A stretch of DNA of 5,410 nt from Bordetella parapertussis (GCA_945900695.1 CAMDJU010000191.1:1-5410), one strand, 5' to 3'. Numbered from the stretch's first letter, positions 1 to 5,410 are shown. Notes: a model not told the origin generated them from the letters alone. Made by a program: numbers and translations.

Positions 1-386
1 CCCGACAAAGCGGCCGGTGCCGAGAGGGCCAAATCGGTGCCCCAAATCATGCGCACCGCCTCGTTGATGATCAAGATCAAGGCAAAGGTGGCCAACACCT
101 GCGACATGTGGTCGCGTCGGTACAGGGTGCGCAACAGCGTCGACTCCAGCACCATGCCAAACACGGCCGTCAAAGGCACGGCCAGCAGCACGCCCCATAA
201 AAAGGATTGGGTGAGGTTCACCAACCAAGCGGCCAAAAATGCGCCCACCATGTACAACGCACCGTGGGCCAGATTGATCATGTCCATGATGCCAAACACC
301 AGGGTCAAGCCCGAGGCCAGCAAAAACAACATCAAACCAAATTGCAGCCCGTTGAGGCTTTGCTCAAGAAACAGTATCCAGGTCAT
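1..386 (-). CDS. livH: LivH-type branched-chain amino acid ABC transporter permease, N-terminal part (runs off left edge)
   Basis: Inner-membrane permease subunit of a high-affinity Liv/HAAT-class ABC importer, which would form the transmembrane channel with a LivM partner presumably beyond the left edge. The frame is open from the ATG at 386 to base 1 and gives 128 residues. It is very hydrophobic, with probable membrane segments near residues 13-32, 38-57, 61-80 and 96-113. Residues 26-50 carry the family signature GLTLVFGIMDMINLAHGALY, in which the INLAHG core is diagnostic of LivH. An in-frame TGA at 402-404 lies five codons upstream with no other ATG between, so the start is well fixed, although no clear Shine-Dalgarno precedes it. 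It lies 77 bases after the substrate-binding protein gene, behind an intrinsic terminator, so it probably depends on read-through. LivH paralogues serve amino acids, urea, amides and aromatic acids; the neighbours favour a catabolic acid substrate. Confidence 0.93.
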   Translation of the reverse strand, partial: MTWILFLEQSLNGLQFGLMLFLLASGLTLVFGIMDMINLAHGALYMVGAFLAAWLVNLTQSFLWGVLLAVPLTAVFGMVLESTLLRTLYRRDHMSQVLATFALILIINEAVRMIWGTDLALSAPAALS

Positions 387-403
387 GCACGCGCTTATCG
401 GTC

Positions 404-439
404 AAAAACTAAAAATGCCCCACCACAACGTGGCGGGGC
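404..439 (-). terminator. Intrinsic terminator between the binding-protein and permease genes
   Basis: On the minus strand a 10-bp stem GCCCCGCCAC/GTGGTGGGGC (417-426 with 430-439, one G-U pair) closes a GUU loop. It is followed at once by A, UUUUU, AG, UUUUU (416 down to 404). It starts 24 bases after the binding-protein stop codon. This is a textbook Rho-independent terminator read in the direction of the genes. Because a permease gene of the same system follows 18 bases later, it most likely acts as a partial terminator that lowers permease relative to binding-protein expression. Confidence 0.85.
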
Positions 440-463
440 CTTAAGGTGTGTGCGCCAAAGCGC

Positions 464-1651
464 TTATTTCATGGGGCAATCTTGCACATACGCGTCGCCA
501 TGGCTGGCCAACACCGGGGTTTGCGACACAATTTTGTTGACCAAGCGACCCTGAGCGTCTTTTTGCACCTCGCGCAGGTAGTAGTTTTGGATCGGGTACT
601 GGTTGGTGTTGAATTTAAACGCACCGCGCACCGACTCAAACTTGGCCTCTTTGATGTGGCGGCGCAGGGCTTCTTTGTCTTCCAAATTGCCTTTGGCACC
701 GCGCACCGCTGCGTCAATCAACAACGCTGTGTCATAGCCTTGGGCGGCGTAGACGGTGGGCAAGCGCTTGTACTCTTTTTCAAACTCGGCGACAAACTTT
801 TTGTTGGCCGCGTTGTTCAAGTCCAAGCCCCAATGGGCGGTATCGGTGATGCCCAGCATCTCGTCACCCACGCTGCGGATGATGTCTTGGTCAGCGCCAA
901 AACCGGGCAACACCATCTTGGTGTCTTTGTTCAGGCCAGCGGCCACAAACTGCTTGATGAAGTTGATGCCCATGCCTCCGGGCAAAAAGAAGTACAGCAC
1001 ATCGGGCTTGGCTGCGCGGATTTCAGCCAATTCGGCCGAGTAATCCAACTGGCCCAGCTTGGTATAGACCTCGGCCGCCACCTTGCCTTTGTAGAAACGC
1101 TTGAAGCCCGCCAAAGAGTCTTTGCCCGCTTGGTAGTTGGGGGCCACCAAATACGCCGACTTGAAACCCCGGTTGGTGGCATGCTGGCCTGCGGCCTCGT
1201 GGTAGGCGTCATTGGGCCACGACACAGCAAAGAAATAAGGGCTGCAATCTTTACCAGCGATGGGCGAAGGCGCGGCATTGGGGCTCAGGTAAAAGGTTTT
1301 CTCACCCACGGCTTCGGGCAAGCCCGCCAACATGATGTTGGAGAACACCACGCCGGTCATGAAGTCCACTTTGTCGCGCTTGACATAGCGCTCAAACAAC
1401 TGCTTGCCCACATCGGGCTTGAACTGGTCGTCGCCAATCAACACCTCAGCGGGCAAACCACCAAGCCTGCCGCCATTGAGCTTGACCGCCAGGTTGAAGG
1501 CGTCGCGGATCTCTGCGCCCAATGCGCCGTTGGGGCCAGACAAGGTGCTGACGAACCCAATCTTGACCTTGTCTGCGGCCTGAACCATGGAAGCAGCCAA
1601 CAAGCTGGCCAAAGACAAGGCCAGAAAACGGCCCGATTTCGTTGTGCGCAT
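464..1651 (-). CDS. Periplasmic substrate-binding protein of a branched-chain amino acid-type (Liv/HAAT) ABC transporter
   Basis: Periplasmic receptor (type I fold, Peripla_BP_6/LivK-like) that captures a small solute and delivers it to the LivH/LivM permease encoded next. The 395-residue protein begins with a Sec signal peptide: basic MRTTKSGR, a hydrophobic core at residues 9-22, and a likely VQA|AD cleavage after residue 25. The mature part opens with KVKIGFVSTLSGPNGALG (28-45), the usual first strand and ligand loop of this class. Residues 165-173 (SAYLVAPNY) and 304-311 (QGYDTALL) match later conserved blocks. The ATG at 1651 was chosen over the upstream one because AAAGGAG sits five bases before it and the signal peptide starts there. 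Two cysteines, C136 and C392, could form a disulfide. Length is normal. Many relatives bind aromatic or other carboxylates rather than amino acids, which fits the catabolic genes upstream; the ligand itself is not readable. Confidence 0.94.
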   Translation of the reverse strand: MRTTKSGRFLALSLASLLAASMVQAADKVKIGFVSTLSGPNGALGAEIRDAFNLAVKLNGGRLGGLPAEVLIGDDQFKPDVGKQLFERYVKRDKVDFMTGVVFSNIMLAGLPEAVGEKTFYLSPNAAPSPIAGKDCSPYFFAVSWPNDAYHEAAGQHATNRGFKSAYLVAPNYQAGKDSLAGFKRFYKGKVAAEVYTKLGQLDYSAELAEIRAAKPDVLYFFLPGGMGINFIKQFVAAGLNKDTKMVLPGFGADQDIIRSVGDEMLGITDTAHWGLDLNNAANKKFVAEFEKEYKRLPTVYAAQGYDTALLIDAAVRGAKGNLEDKEALRRHIKEAKFESVRGAFKFNTNQYPIQNYYLREVQKDAQGRLVNKIVSQTPVLASHGDAYVQDCPMK

Positions 1652-1656
1652 GATCA

Positions 1657-1663
1657 CTCCTTT
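1657..1663 (-). promoter_or_regulatory. Strong ribosome binding site of the binding-protein gene
   Basis: AAAGGAG on the minus strand, five bases before the ATG at 1651. It is the only near-consensus Shine-Dalgarno among the genes of this window. It decides the start against an in-frame ATG 42 bases upstream, and it fits the high expression expected of a periplasmic receptor. Confidence 0.85.
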
Positions 1664-1704
1664 AAAACGACTTGAACGACCCTGCTGGGCCAAACTGAAC
1701 CAAG

Positions 1705-1733
1705 CACATATTGTCGCTTGTGCGACGAGGCAA
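1705..1733 (-). promoter_or_regulatory. Weak candidate sigma-70 promoter for the transporter genes
   Basis: On the minus strand TTGCCT (1733-1728, 4 of 6 to the -35 consensus) is followed after 17 bases by TATGTG (1710-1705, 3 of 6 to the -10 consensus), about 54 bases before the binding-protein start. The spacing is ideal but the -10 match is poor. Its support comes mainly from position, in the only sizeable gap of the window, and from the inverted repeat within the spacer. Read-through from the upstream genes is an alternative. Confidence 0.25.
1713..1726. repeat. Short inverted repeat GTCGC-N4-GCGAC, possible operator
   Basis: Perfect 5-bp arms, GTCGC (1713-1717) and GCGAC (1722-1726), around TTGT. 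It lies inside the spacer of the candidate promoter, where a bound repressor would block RNA polymerase. No U-run follows on either strand, so it is not a standard terminator. Arms this short can occur by chance in GC-rich DNA. Confidence 0.4.
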
Positions 1734-1746
1734 TCCCTCAGGGATT
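1732..1746. repeat. Palindrome AATCCCT-C-AGGGATT in the gap upstream of the transporter genes
   Basis: Perfect 7-bp arms (1732-1738 and 1740-1746) with a single central base. The one-base centre favours a dyad DNA site for a dimeric regulator, although AATCCC/GGGATT with a TCA loop could also fold as RNA. No U-tract follows in the direction of transcription. It overlaps the edge of the candidate -35 box. It could also be part of a dispersed intergenic repeat, which one window cannot decide. Confidence 0.5.
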
Positions 1747-1786
1747 CCCCCTGCTGCGTTTGGCTGCCCGGATGACTGAAAAAGCA

Positions 1787-2530
1787 TCACAGGTTCAAAC
1801 TCCCCACGCTGGCGCCGCCACAGACATACAACACCTGGCCAGTGATGAACCCACTGCCGAGCTGGACAAAAAAACCGGCCGCATGGGCCACGTCAGCGGG
1901 CTCGCCCAGTCGGCGCACCGGCAGGGACGCTGCCAATTGACGCTCTTTGTCGCTGCCCGCAGGCACCACGTCGTGGAACATGGCCGTGCTGCGGATCGGG
2001 CCAGGGGCAATCACGTTGACCGTCACCCCTTGGGGGCCCAGCTCCAACGCCCAGGTGCGGGCCAAGCCCATCAAACCCGCCTTGGTGGCCGAATACACGC
2101 TGCGGGTGGCCAAACCCACCGCCGCGCGCGAGGACAGCAACACCACGCGGCCGAATTGTTGGGCCTGCATGGTGGGCAAGGCAGCTTGCACCATTTGAAT
2201 GGCGCAGGCCAGATGCAGCTGGGTCAGATCGTCCAAGTCGCTCAAGCGCACATCGGGCAACAAAGCCGCGCGGATCAATCCCGCGTTGTGCACCACGGTG
2301 TTGATGGGCCAGTCGCGCACCACTTGTTGCAACACCTGGGCGGTGGCCTGGCGGTCGAGCAAGTCCACCTGCACGGCATGCAATTTCGGGTGGTGCCAGG
2401 TTGGGGCTTGGATGTCCAAGGACACCACCTCGCAGCCTTGCGCCAAGAGTTGTTCGCACACAGCGCGGCCAATGCCAGCGCTGCCACCACTGACCAAGGC
2501 CACTTGGCGCAAGCCCGGTGCGGGAGCCAT
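1787..2530 (-). CDS. Classical short-chain dehydrogenase/reductase (SDR)
   Basis: NAD(P)-dependent cytosolic oxidoreductase, probably interconverting a hydroxy- and keto-acyl intermediate of the pathway encoded here. The 247-residue length is typical of classical SDRs. Visible motifs are the glycine-rich SGGSAGIG (14-21), an acidic residue at the end of the second strand (D39, favouring NAD over NADP), HNAG (81-84), catalytic S133, Y146 and K150 in YSATK, then the conserved PGPIR (176-180). At the position where the catalytic tetrad usually has Asn, after the fourth helix, I read His106, a possible departure. The start at 2530 was chosen because it falls two bases after the hydrolase stop and places the glycine motif at the normal position 14; a longer reading from 2698 would overlap the hydrolase. 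No good Shine-Dalgarno is seen, so it relies on coupling. The exact substrate is unknown. Confidence 0.92.
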   Translation of the reverse strand: MAPAPGLRQVALVSGGSAGIGRAVCEQLLAQGCEVVSLDIQAPTWHHPKLHAVQVDLLDRQATAQVLQQVVRDWPINTVVHNAGLIRAALLPDVRLSDLDDLTQLHLACAIQMVQAALPTMQAQQFGRVVLLSSRAAVGLATRSVYSATKAGLMGLARTWALELGPQGVTVNVIAPGPIRSTAMFHDVVPAGSDKERQLAASLPVRRLGEPADVAHAAGFFVQLGSGFITGQVLYVCGGASVGSLNL

Positions 2531-2532
2531 GC

Positions 2533-3333
2533 TCAAGCGGCGTGCTCCACCAAGGCCAAGACGCGCAAGGGGCTGCCACTGCCTTTTTGGATTTTCAAAG
2601 GCGGGCTCAAAATCAGGGCGCCCGTGGGCGGCAATTGGTCCAAATTGGCCAAGCATTGCAAACCATAGCGGCCCGCACCATGCATGTAGTAGTGGCACGG
2701 GTAAGGAGGGCGCAGGTGATAGCCCTGGCCGGCATCGGTGCCAATCGCCTCGGACCCAAAACCCAAGACATCGCGCTGATCAACCAAGAACCGCACCGCC
2801 TCGGTGCTGGGGCCGGGGGTGTGCTGGCCGGTTTCGTCAAAGTTTTGATAAGCCTCAGGGTCGCTGCGCTGCGACCAGTCGGTGCGCATCAGCAACCAAG
2901 CGCCGGCGGGGATGCGGCCATGCTGGGCCTCAAATGCCAGCAAATCGTCCACCGTCAACAGGTAGTCGGGGTTTTGCGCCACTTGGGCCGAACAGTCGAC
3001 CACGCATGCTGGGGCCACGAAATGCTGCACCGGAATGGTGTCGACCGCGTTGTTGGGCAGATCGCGCCCAGATATCCAATGGATGGGCGCATCAAAGTGG
3101 GTGCCGGTGTGCTCGCCACAGGAGAAGTTATTCCAATACCAACCGGGGCCGCGCGCGTCGTAGTTCGACGCCTCTTCGATGCGAAACGGCCAGCACTGGC
3201 CCATCTCGGGGGGCAGCGCAATTTGCGGAAAGTCGGGGGTGAGGGTTTGGGTCAAATCGATGACCTCAATGCGCCGCGTGCGCATGGCTTCGACCAGGGC
3301 GCTCAGCAAAGGGGCTGTGGTGGCCATGCTCAT
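2533..3333 (-). CDS. Cyclase-family metal-dependent hydrolase (kynurenine formamidase/isatin hydrolase superfamily)
   Basis: Member of the cyclase family (PF04199), whose known members hydrolyse formamides (KynB) or cyclic amides (isatin hydrolase) with Zn or Mn. The 266-residue length is nearer isatin hydrolase than the roughly 210-residue KynB. The metal motif HTGTHFDAPIH is complete at residues 75-85 (bases 3079-3111), giving ligands H75, H79 and D81 plus H85. A second conserved block lies at residues 192-202 (FGSEAIGTDAG), followed by a His-rich patch with H214 and H218 and by LDQLPPTGA (231-239). Where KynB has a Glu metal ligand twelve residues after its C-terminal His, counting from H214 gives Q226. 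The start at 3333 overlaps the preceding stop as ATGA and removes an N-terminal tail unlike the family. Its place among CoA-type catabolic genes suggests ring or amide opening of a pathway intermediate rather than tryptophan breakdown, since no other kyn gene is present. Confidence 0.9.
   Translation of the reverse strand: MSMATTAPLLSALVEAMRTRRIEVIDLTQTLTPDFPQIALPPEMGQCWPFRIEEASNYDARGPGWYWNNFSCGEHTGTHFDAPIHWISGRDLPNNAVDTIPVQHFVAPACVVDCSAQVAQNPDYLLTVDDLLAFEAQHGRIPAGAWLLMRTDWSQRSDPEAYQNFDETGQHTPGPSTEAVRFLVDQRDVLGFGSEAIGTDAGQGYHLRPPYPCHYYMHGAGRYGLQCLANLDQLPPTGALILSPPLKIQKGSGSPLRVLALVEHAA
3330..3333 (-). other. ATGA stop/start overlap, DUF35-SDR to cyclase-family hydrolase
   Basis: On the minus strand the hydrolase ATG (3333-3331) shares bases with the TGA stop (3332-3330) of the DUF35-SDR gene. 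This is a classic translational coupling junction. The only upstream purine run is a G-tract (CGGGGGGCAC), so re-initiation by the same ribosome is likely. Confidence 0.85.
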
Positions 3334-4583
3334 GTGCCCCCCGCTGCGATCTCGCGCTCCAACACCTTGGGGTTTTCGCGCCAGCGCTGCAACCACTCTT
3401 GGGCCACGTCACCGGGGTAGACGTCTTCCGTGCCATCGCGCAGGGCTTTGATCACGGCACTGGCCAAACCATCTGGGGCGATTTTGGGGGGCGGCATGTT
3501 TTGGTTCCATTCATCGTCAATGGGGCCAGGAAATACGTTGATGACACGAATGCCGGCGGGTCGCATCTCGGCGCGCAAGCATTGCGACAAGGAATACGCC
3601 GCGGCTTTGGAGGCGGAATAGGTGCCGTGTGAAGGAAAGTTGGACAAAGCATAGATCGACAACAAGTTCACCCAGGCGCAGGCGTGGGTCACGCCATCGG
3701 CAGCGCGCCCTTGCAAAGCCGGCCCCAAGGCCTGGGACAAGCGCAACAAGCCCAAATAGTTGATCTCCATTTCCATGCGCGCCACATCGGTACCGGTGCG
3801 GTTGCCAATGCCGTGGCTGCGGTGCACCTCGGCATTGTTGATCACGATGTCGACCTTGCCACCGATCTCACCGGCCAAGGTGATAACAGAACGCTCGTTG
3901 CTCAGGTCCAGCGGCAGCATGGTGACTTGTGGGATCGCGGCAAGTTCTGCCAAGCCAGGCAACTTTTTCCAGGGCTCGGCATGGCCCACCCAAACGATGT
4001 CAGCCCCCGCCTTGACCAAGGCGCGCACCAAAGCTTGGCCCACCGGGGTTTTCCCGTCGGTGACCAGGGTCTTGCGGAACTTGGGGTCGCTGCCCATTTC
4101 GCGCAGCATTTTGTCGTCGGCCATGTGTTCGCTCTCTTTCTCAGGGAAACCTATCAACACCGCTTGCCCCGCCCGGTCCAAGCGTGCACCCACGCGCAAG
4201 CGGCATGGGGCCTCGCCAACCTCGCTGTGCAAATGCACCATCACCGATGGCCCCGCGTCCAACGCCACCATGCCCAAACGCCAAGGCAAGCGCTCGCGAA
4301 AAAACAAGTCATTGCTGTGGTGCAAGGTGGTGCTGGCCAGCAACTGGCCGTCACCCGATTGGGCGCGCCACTTCAGCCGCGGGGACACGCAGTGCACACA
4401 GGCCTCGCGCGGTGGGTACTGAACACTGTCGCAGTCTTGGCACACCTGCAACTCAAATCGGCCTTCAGCGGCGGCAGCGGTCAGGCTCAGGGCCACCCGG
4501 CTGCGCGCCGATGGCGGCAGGTTCATTTGCGGGGTGCGCAAAATCGGGTTTTTGCGCGCCGGGCGCATCAGCGGCATGGTCAT
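3330..4583 (-). CDS. Two-domain fusion: DUF35 zinc-ribbon/OB-fold plus short-chain dehydrogenase
   Basis: A 417-residue fusion. The N-terminal part (about 1-150) is a DUF35 acyl-CoA-associated domain with zinc ribbon C48-x2-C51-x10-C62-x2-C65 (bases 4389-4442) followed by a beta-rich OB-fold section. DUF35 proteins are known partners of thiolases, HMG-CoA synthases and the Ltp2 retro-aldolase, consistent with the thiolase-like gene directly upstream. After a charged linker (about 147-170) comes an SDR domain with catalytic S309, Y322 and K326 (YSASK, bases 3606-3620), Asn N275, and FPGPI (351-355). The nucleotide glycine motif is eroded: TDGKTPVG (175-182) instead of TGxxxGxG, and NNAE (249-252) replaces NNAG. 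Start 4583 forms ATGA with the thiolase stop; a start at 4616 would overlap that gene by 37 bases and adds nothing typical. An in-frame ATG at 4124, seven bases after an AGAGAG stretch, could also yield a separate 264-residue SDR. The fusion is clear; its reaction is unknown. Confidence 0.9.
   Translation of the reverse strand: MTMPLMRPARKNPILRTPQMNLPPSARSRVALSLTAAAAEGRFELQVCQDCDSVQYPPREACVHCVSPRLKWRAQSGDGQLLASTTLHHSNDLFFRERLPWRLGMVALDAGPSVMVHLHSEVGEAPCRLRVGARLDRAGQAVLIGFPEKESEHMADDKMLREMGSDPKFRKTLVTDGKTPVGQALVRALVKAGADIVWVGHAEPWKKLPGLAELAAIPQVTMLPLDLSNERSVITLAGEIGGKVDIVINNAEVHRSHGIGNRTGTDVARMEMEINYLGLLRLSQALGPALQGRAADGVTHACAWVNLLSIYALSNFPSHGTYSASKAAAYSLSQCLRAEMRPAGIRVINVFPGPIDDEWNQNMPPPKIAPDGLASAVIKALRDGTEDVYPGDVAQEWLQRWRENPKVLEREIAAGGT
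4580..4583 (-). other. ATGA stop/start overlap, thiolase-like gene to DUF35-SDR fusion
   Basis: The fusion's ATG (4583-4581) overlaps the thiolase-like TGA (4582-4580) on the minus strand. The overlap couples the yields of two proteins expected to bind each other through the DUF35 domain. Confidence 0.85.
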
Positions 4584-5410
4584 GCGGGCCGCCCCAACAA
4601 CACCGCACCGGTGCACAAACAGCGGTCGTAGGTGACCATGCCAAAACCGGACACCAAGCCCAGTTGCGCACCCGGCACCGCACGTTCGCCGGCCATGTCA
4701 CACAACTGGCGAAGCGCCTCGACCATGCCAATGAAGCCACCCGCCGCACCAGCTTGACCGACCGACAGCTGCCCACCGCTGGTGTTGTTGGGAAAGCTGC
4801 CATCGTGCGTGAGGCTGTGGTCGCGCACAAACTGCGGGCCCTCGCCCTTGGCACAAAAACCCAGGTCTTCAAATTGCATCATCACGATCACCGGGTAGTC
4901 GTCATAGGTTTGCACAAAATCAACCTGCGCTGGCGTGGCATCGGCTTGGGCATATAAATCAGCCAGGTCGCGGCGCCAACCGCCTTGCACCATGATGGGG
5001 TCGCTGGCATAGGCATTGTGCCGTTCGATCGCGCCGCGGATGACGGCGTGTGGCAAACCCAAATCTTGTGCCCGCTTTTCGCTCATGACCAAAAAGGCAT
5101 CGGCGCCCGCACACGGCATGACGCAATCAAACAAATGAATCGGGTCGGAGATGGGCCGCCCCGCCATGTACTCGTCCAGGCTGAGCGGTTTTTTGAACAA
5201 GGCGTTGGGGTTTTTCAAGGCGTTGCTGCGCTGGGCCACGGCGATGCGGCCGAAGTCTTCGCGCTGGGCACCATAGGTGCGCATGTAGTTGGCGGTGATG
5301 AAGGCAAACACCGAGTTGGGCCCACCTGAACCGTAGGGGTAACTGGCGTCGCGCGCAAAGTGGCTAAAGCTGCCCAAGGTTTGGCGAAATGAATCGACGT
5401 GATTGGTGTC
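4580..5410 (-). CDS. Thiolase-fold protein (SCP2/acetyl-CoA acetyltransferase-like), C-terminal 276 residues, N-terminus beyond right edge
   Basis: Thiolase-superfamily protein acting on acyl-CoA, either cleaving or forming a C-C bond. The frame is open to base 5410, so the gene continues rightward; about 110 residues, including the region of the usual acyl-accepting Cys, are missing. Residues below are numbered from base 5410. The stretch at 30-62 (PNSVFAF to AVAQRS) and FDCVMPCAGADA (94-105) are typical of SCP2-type thiolases. The HDCF-type motif appears as YDDY (169-172; bases 4895-4906). The NxxGGxxxxGHPxGxxG motif appears as NTSGGQLSVGQAGAAGG (209-225; bases 4736-4786), with Gln219 and Ala220 for His-Pro. 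The C-terminal end SGFGMVTYDRCLCTG (254-268) has no obvious CxGGG. This pattern resembles DUF35-partnered thiolase-like proteins and, in lacking both histidines, Ltp2 retro-aldolases. A true beta-ketothiolase remains possible until the N-terminus is seen. It is coupled to the DUF35-SDR gene by ATGA. Confidence 0.9.
   Translation of the reverse strand, partial: DTNHVDSFRQTLGSFSHFARDASYPYGSGGPNSVFAFITANYMRTYGAQREDFGRIAVAQRSNALKNPNALFKKPLSLDEYMAGRPISDPIHLFDCVMPCAGADAFLVMSEKRAQDLGLPHAVIRGAIERHNAYASDPIMVQGGWRRDLADLYAQADATPAQVDFVQTYDDYPVIVMMQFEDLGFCAKGEGPQFVRDHSLTHDGSFPNNTSGGQLSVGQAGAAGGFIGMVEALRQLCDMAGERAVPGAQLGLVSGFGMVTYDRCLCTGAVLLGRPA

Noticed and set aside
37..444. 135-codon open frame on the plus strand at the left edge
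   Set aside because: Antisense to the LivH reading, which carries the diagnostic INLAHG signature; the plus-strand reading runs through the terminator hairpin.
446..1675. 409-codon open frame on the plus strand
   Set aside because: It is the exact antisense shadow of the binding-protein gene, has no signal peptide or ribosome site, and its composition (rich in His, Gln, Val) matches no family; the minus-strand protein has a signal peptide and family motifs.
1732..1746. Palindrome considered as a terminator for the enzyme genes
   Set aside because: There is no U-run after it on the minus strand and the centre is a single base, so an intrinsic terminator is not supported.
2199..3242. 347-codon open frame on the plus strand across two genes
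   Set aside because: It spans antisense to the SDR and the cyclase-family hydrolase and is rich in Arg, Pro, Cys and Trp, as expected for a GC-rich shadow frame; no recognisable domain.
3684..4631. 315-codon open frame on the plus strand
   Set aside because: Antisense to the DUF35-SDR fusion, rich in His, Gln and Ala, with no motif and no ribosome site.
1..5410. CRISPR arrays, tRNA or rRNA genes, insertion sequences, phage genes or defence systems
   Set aside because: No tandem repeat-spacer pattern, no tRNA-like cloverleaf, no transposase or integrase reading and no terminal inverted repeats were seen; almost all bases are in metabolic or transport genes.

Overview
The window is one tightly packed, GC-rich stretch in which every supported gene lies on the minus strand. 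Gene style suggests a betaproteobacterium, probably Burkholderiales/Comamonadaceae: a Liv-type uptake system, Leu-TTG-rich GC-biased codons, and a thiolase/DUF35/SDR/cyclase set I associate with Burkholderiales and Bradyrhizobium. The genus is an inference from memory and was not searched.

Layout in the direction of transcription, from high to low coordinates: (1) the C-terminal 276 residues of a thiolase-fold protein (4580-5410, running off the right edge); (2) a 417-residue protein joining an N-terminal DUF35 zinc-ribbon/OB-fold domain to a C-terminal short-chain dehydrogenase domain (3330-4583); (3) a 266-residue cyclase-family metal hydrolase (2533-3333); (4) a 247-residue classical SDR (1787-2530); (5) a 135-base gap with two small inverted repeats and a weak candidate promoter; (6) a periplasmic substrate-binding protein of the branched-chain amino acid ABC class (464-1651); (7) an intrinsic terminator (404-439); (8) the first 128 residues of a LivH-type permease (1-386, running off the left edge). 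Genes 1 to 4 are joined by two 4-base ATGA stop/start overlaps and one 2-base gap, so they look like one translationally coupled unit.

The likely logic is import of a carboxylic acid (aromatic, alicyclic or similar) by the ABC transporter, followed by CoA-thioester catabolism. The thiolase-like protein makes or breaks a C-C bond with its DUF35 partner, the two SDRs interconvert hydroxyl and keto groups, and the cyclase-family enzyme hydrolyses an amide, lactone or ring bond. The substrate cannot be read from the sequence.

The most interesting part is the thiolase plus DUF35-SDR pair. The visible part of the thiolase lacks the histidines expected in the HDCF and GHP motifs (Tyr and Gln instead), which recalls the Ltp2-type steroid retro-aldolases that also work with a DUF35 partner. 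The SDR fused to the DUF35 domain keeps its Ser-Tyr-Lys catalytic residues but has an eroded glycine-rich nucleotide motif. This suggests a tethered aldolase/thiolase-dehydrogenase complex with non-standard chemistry.
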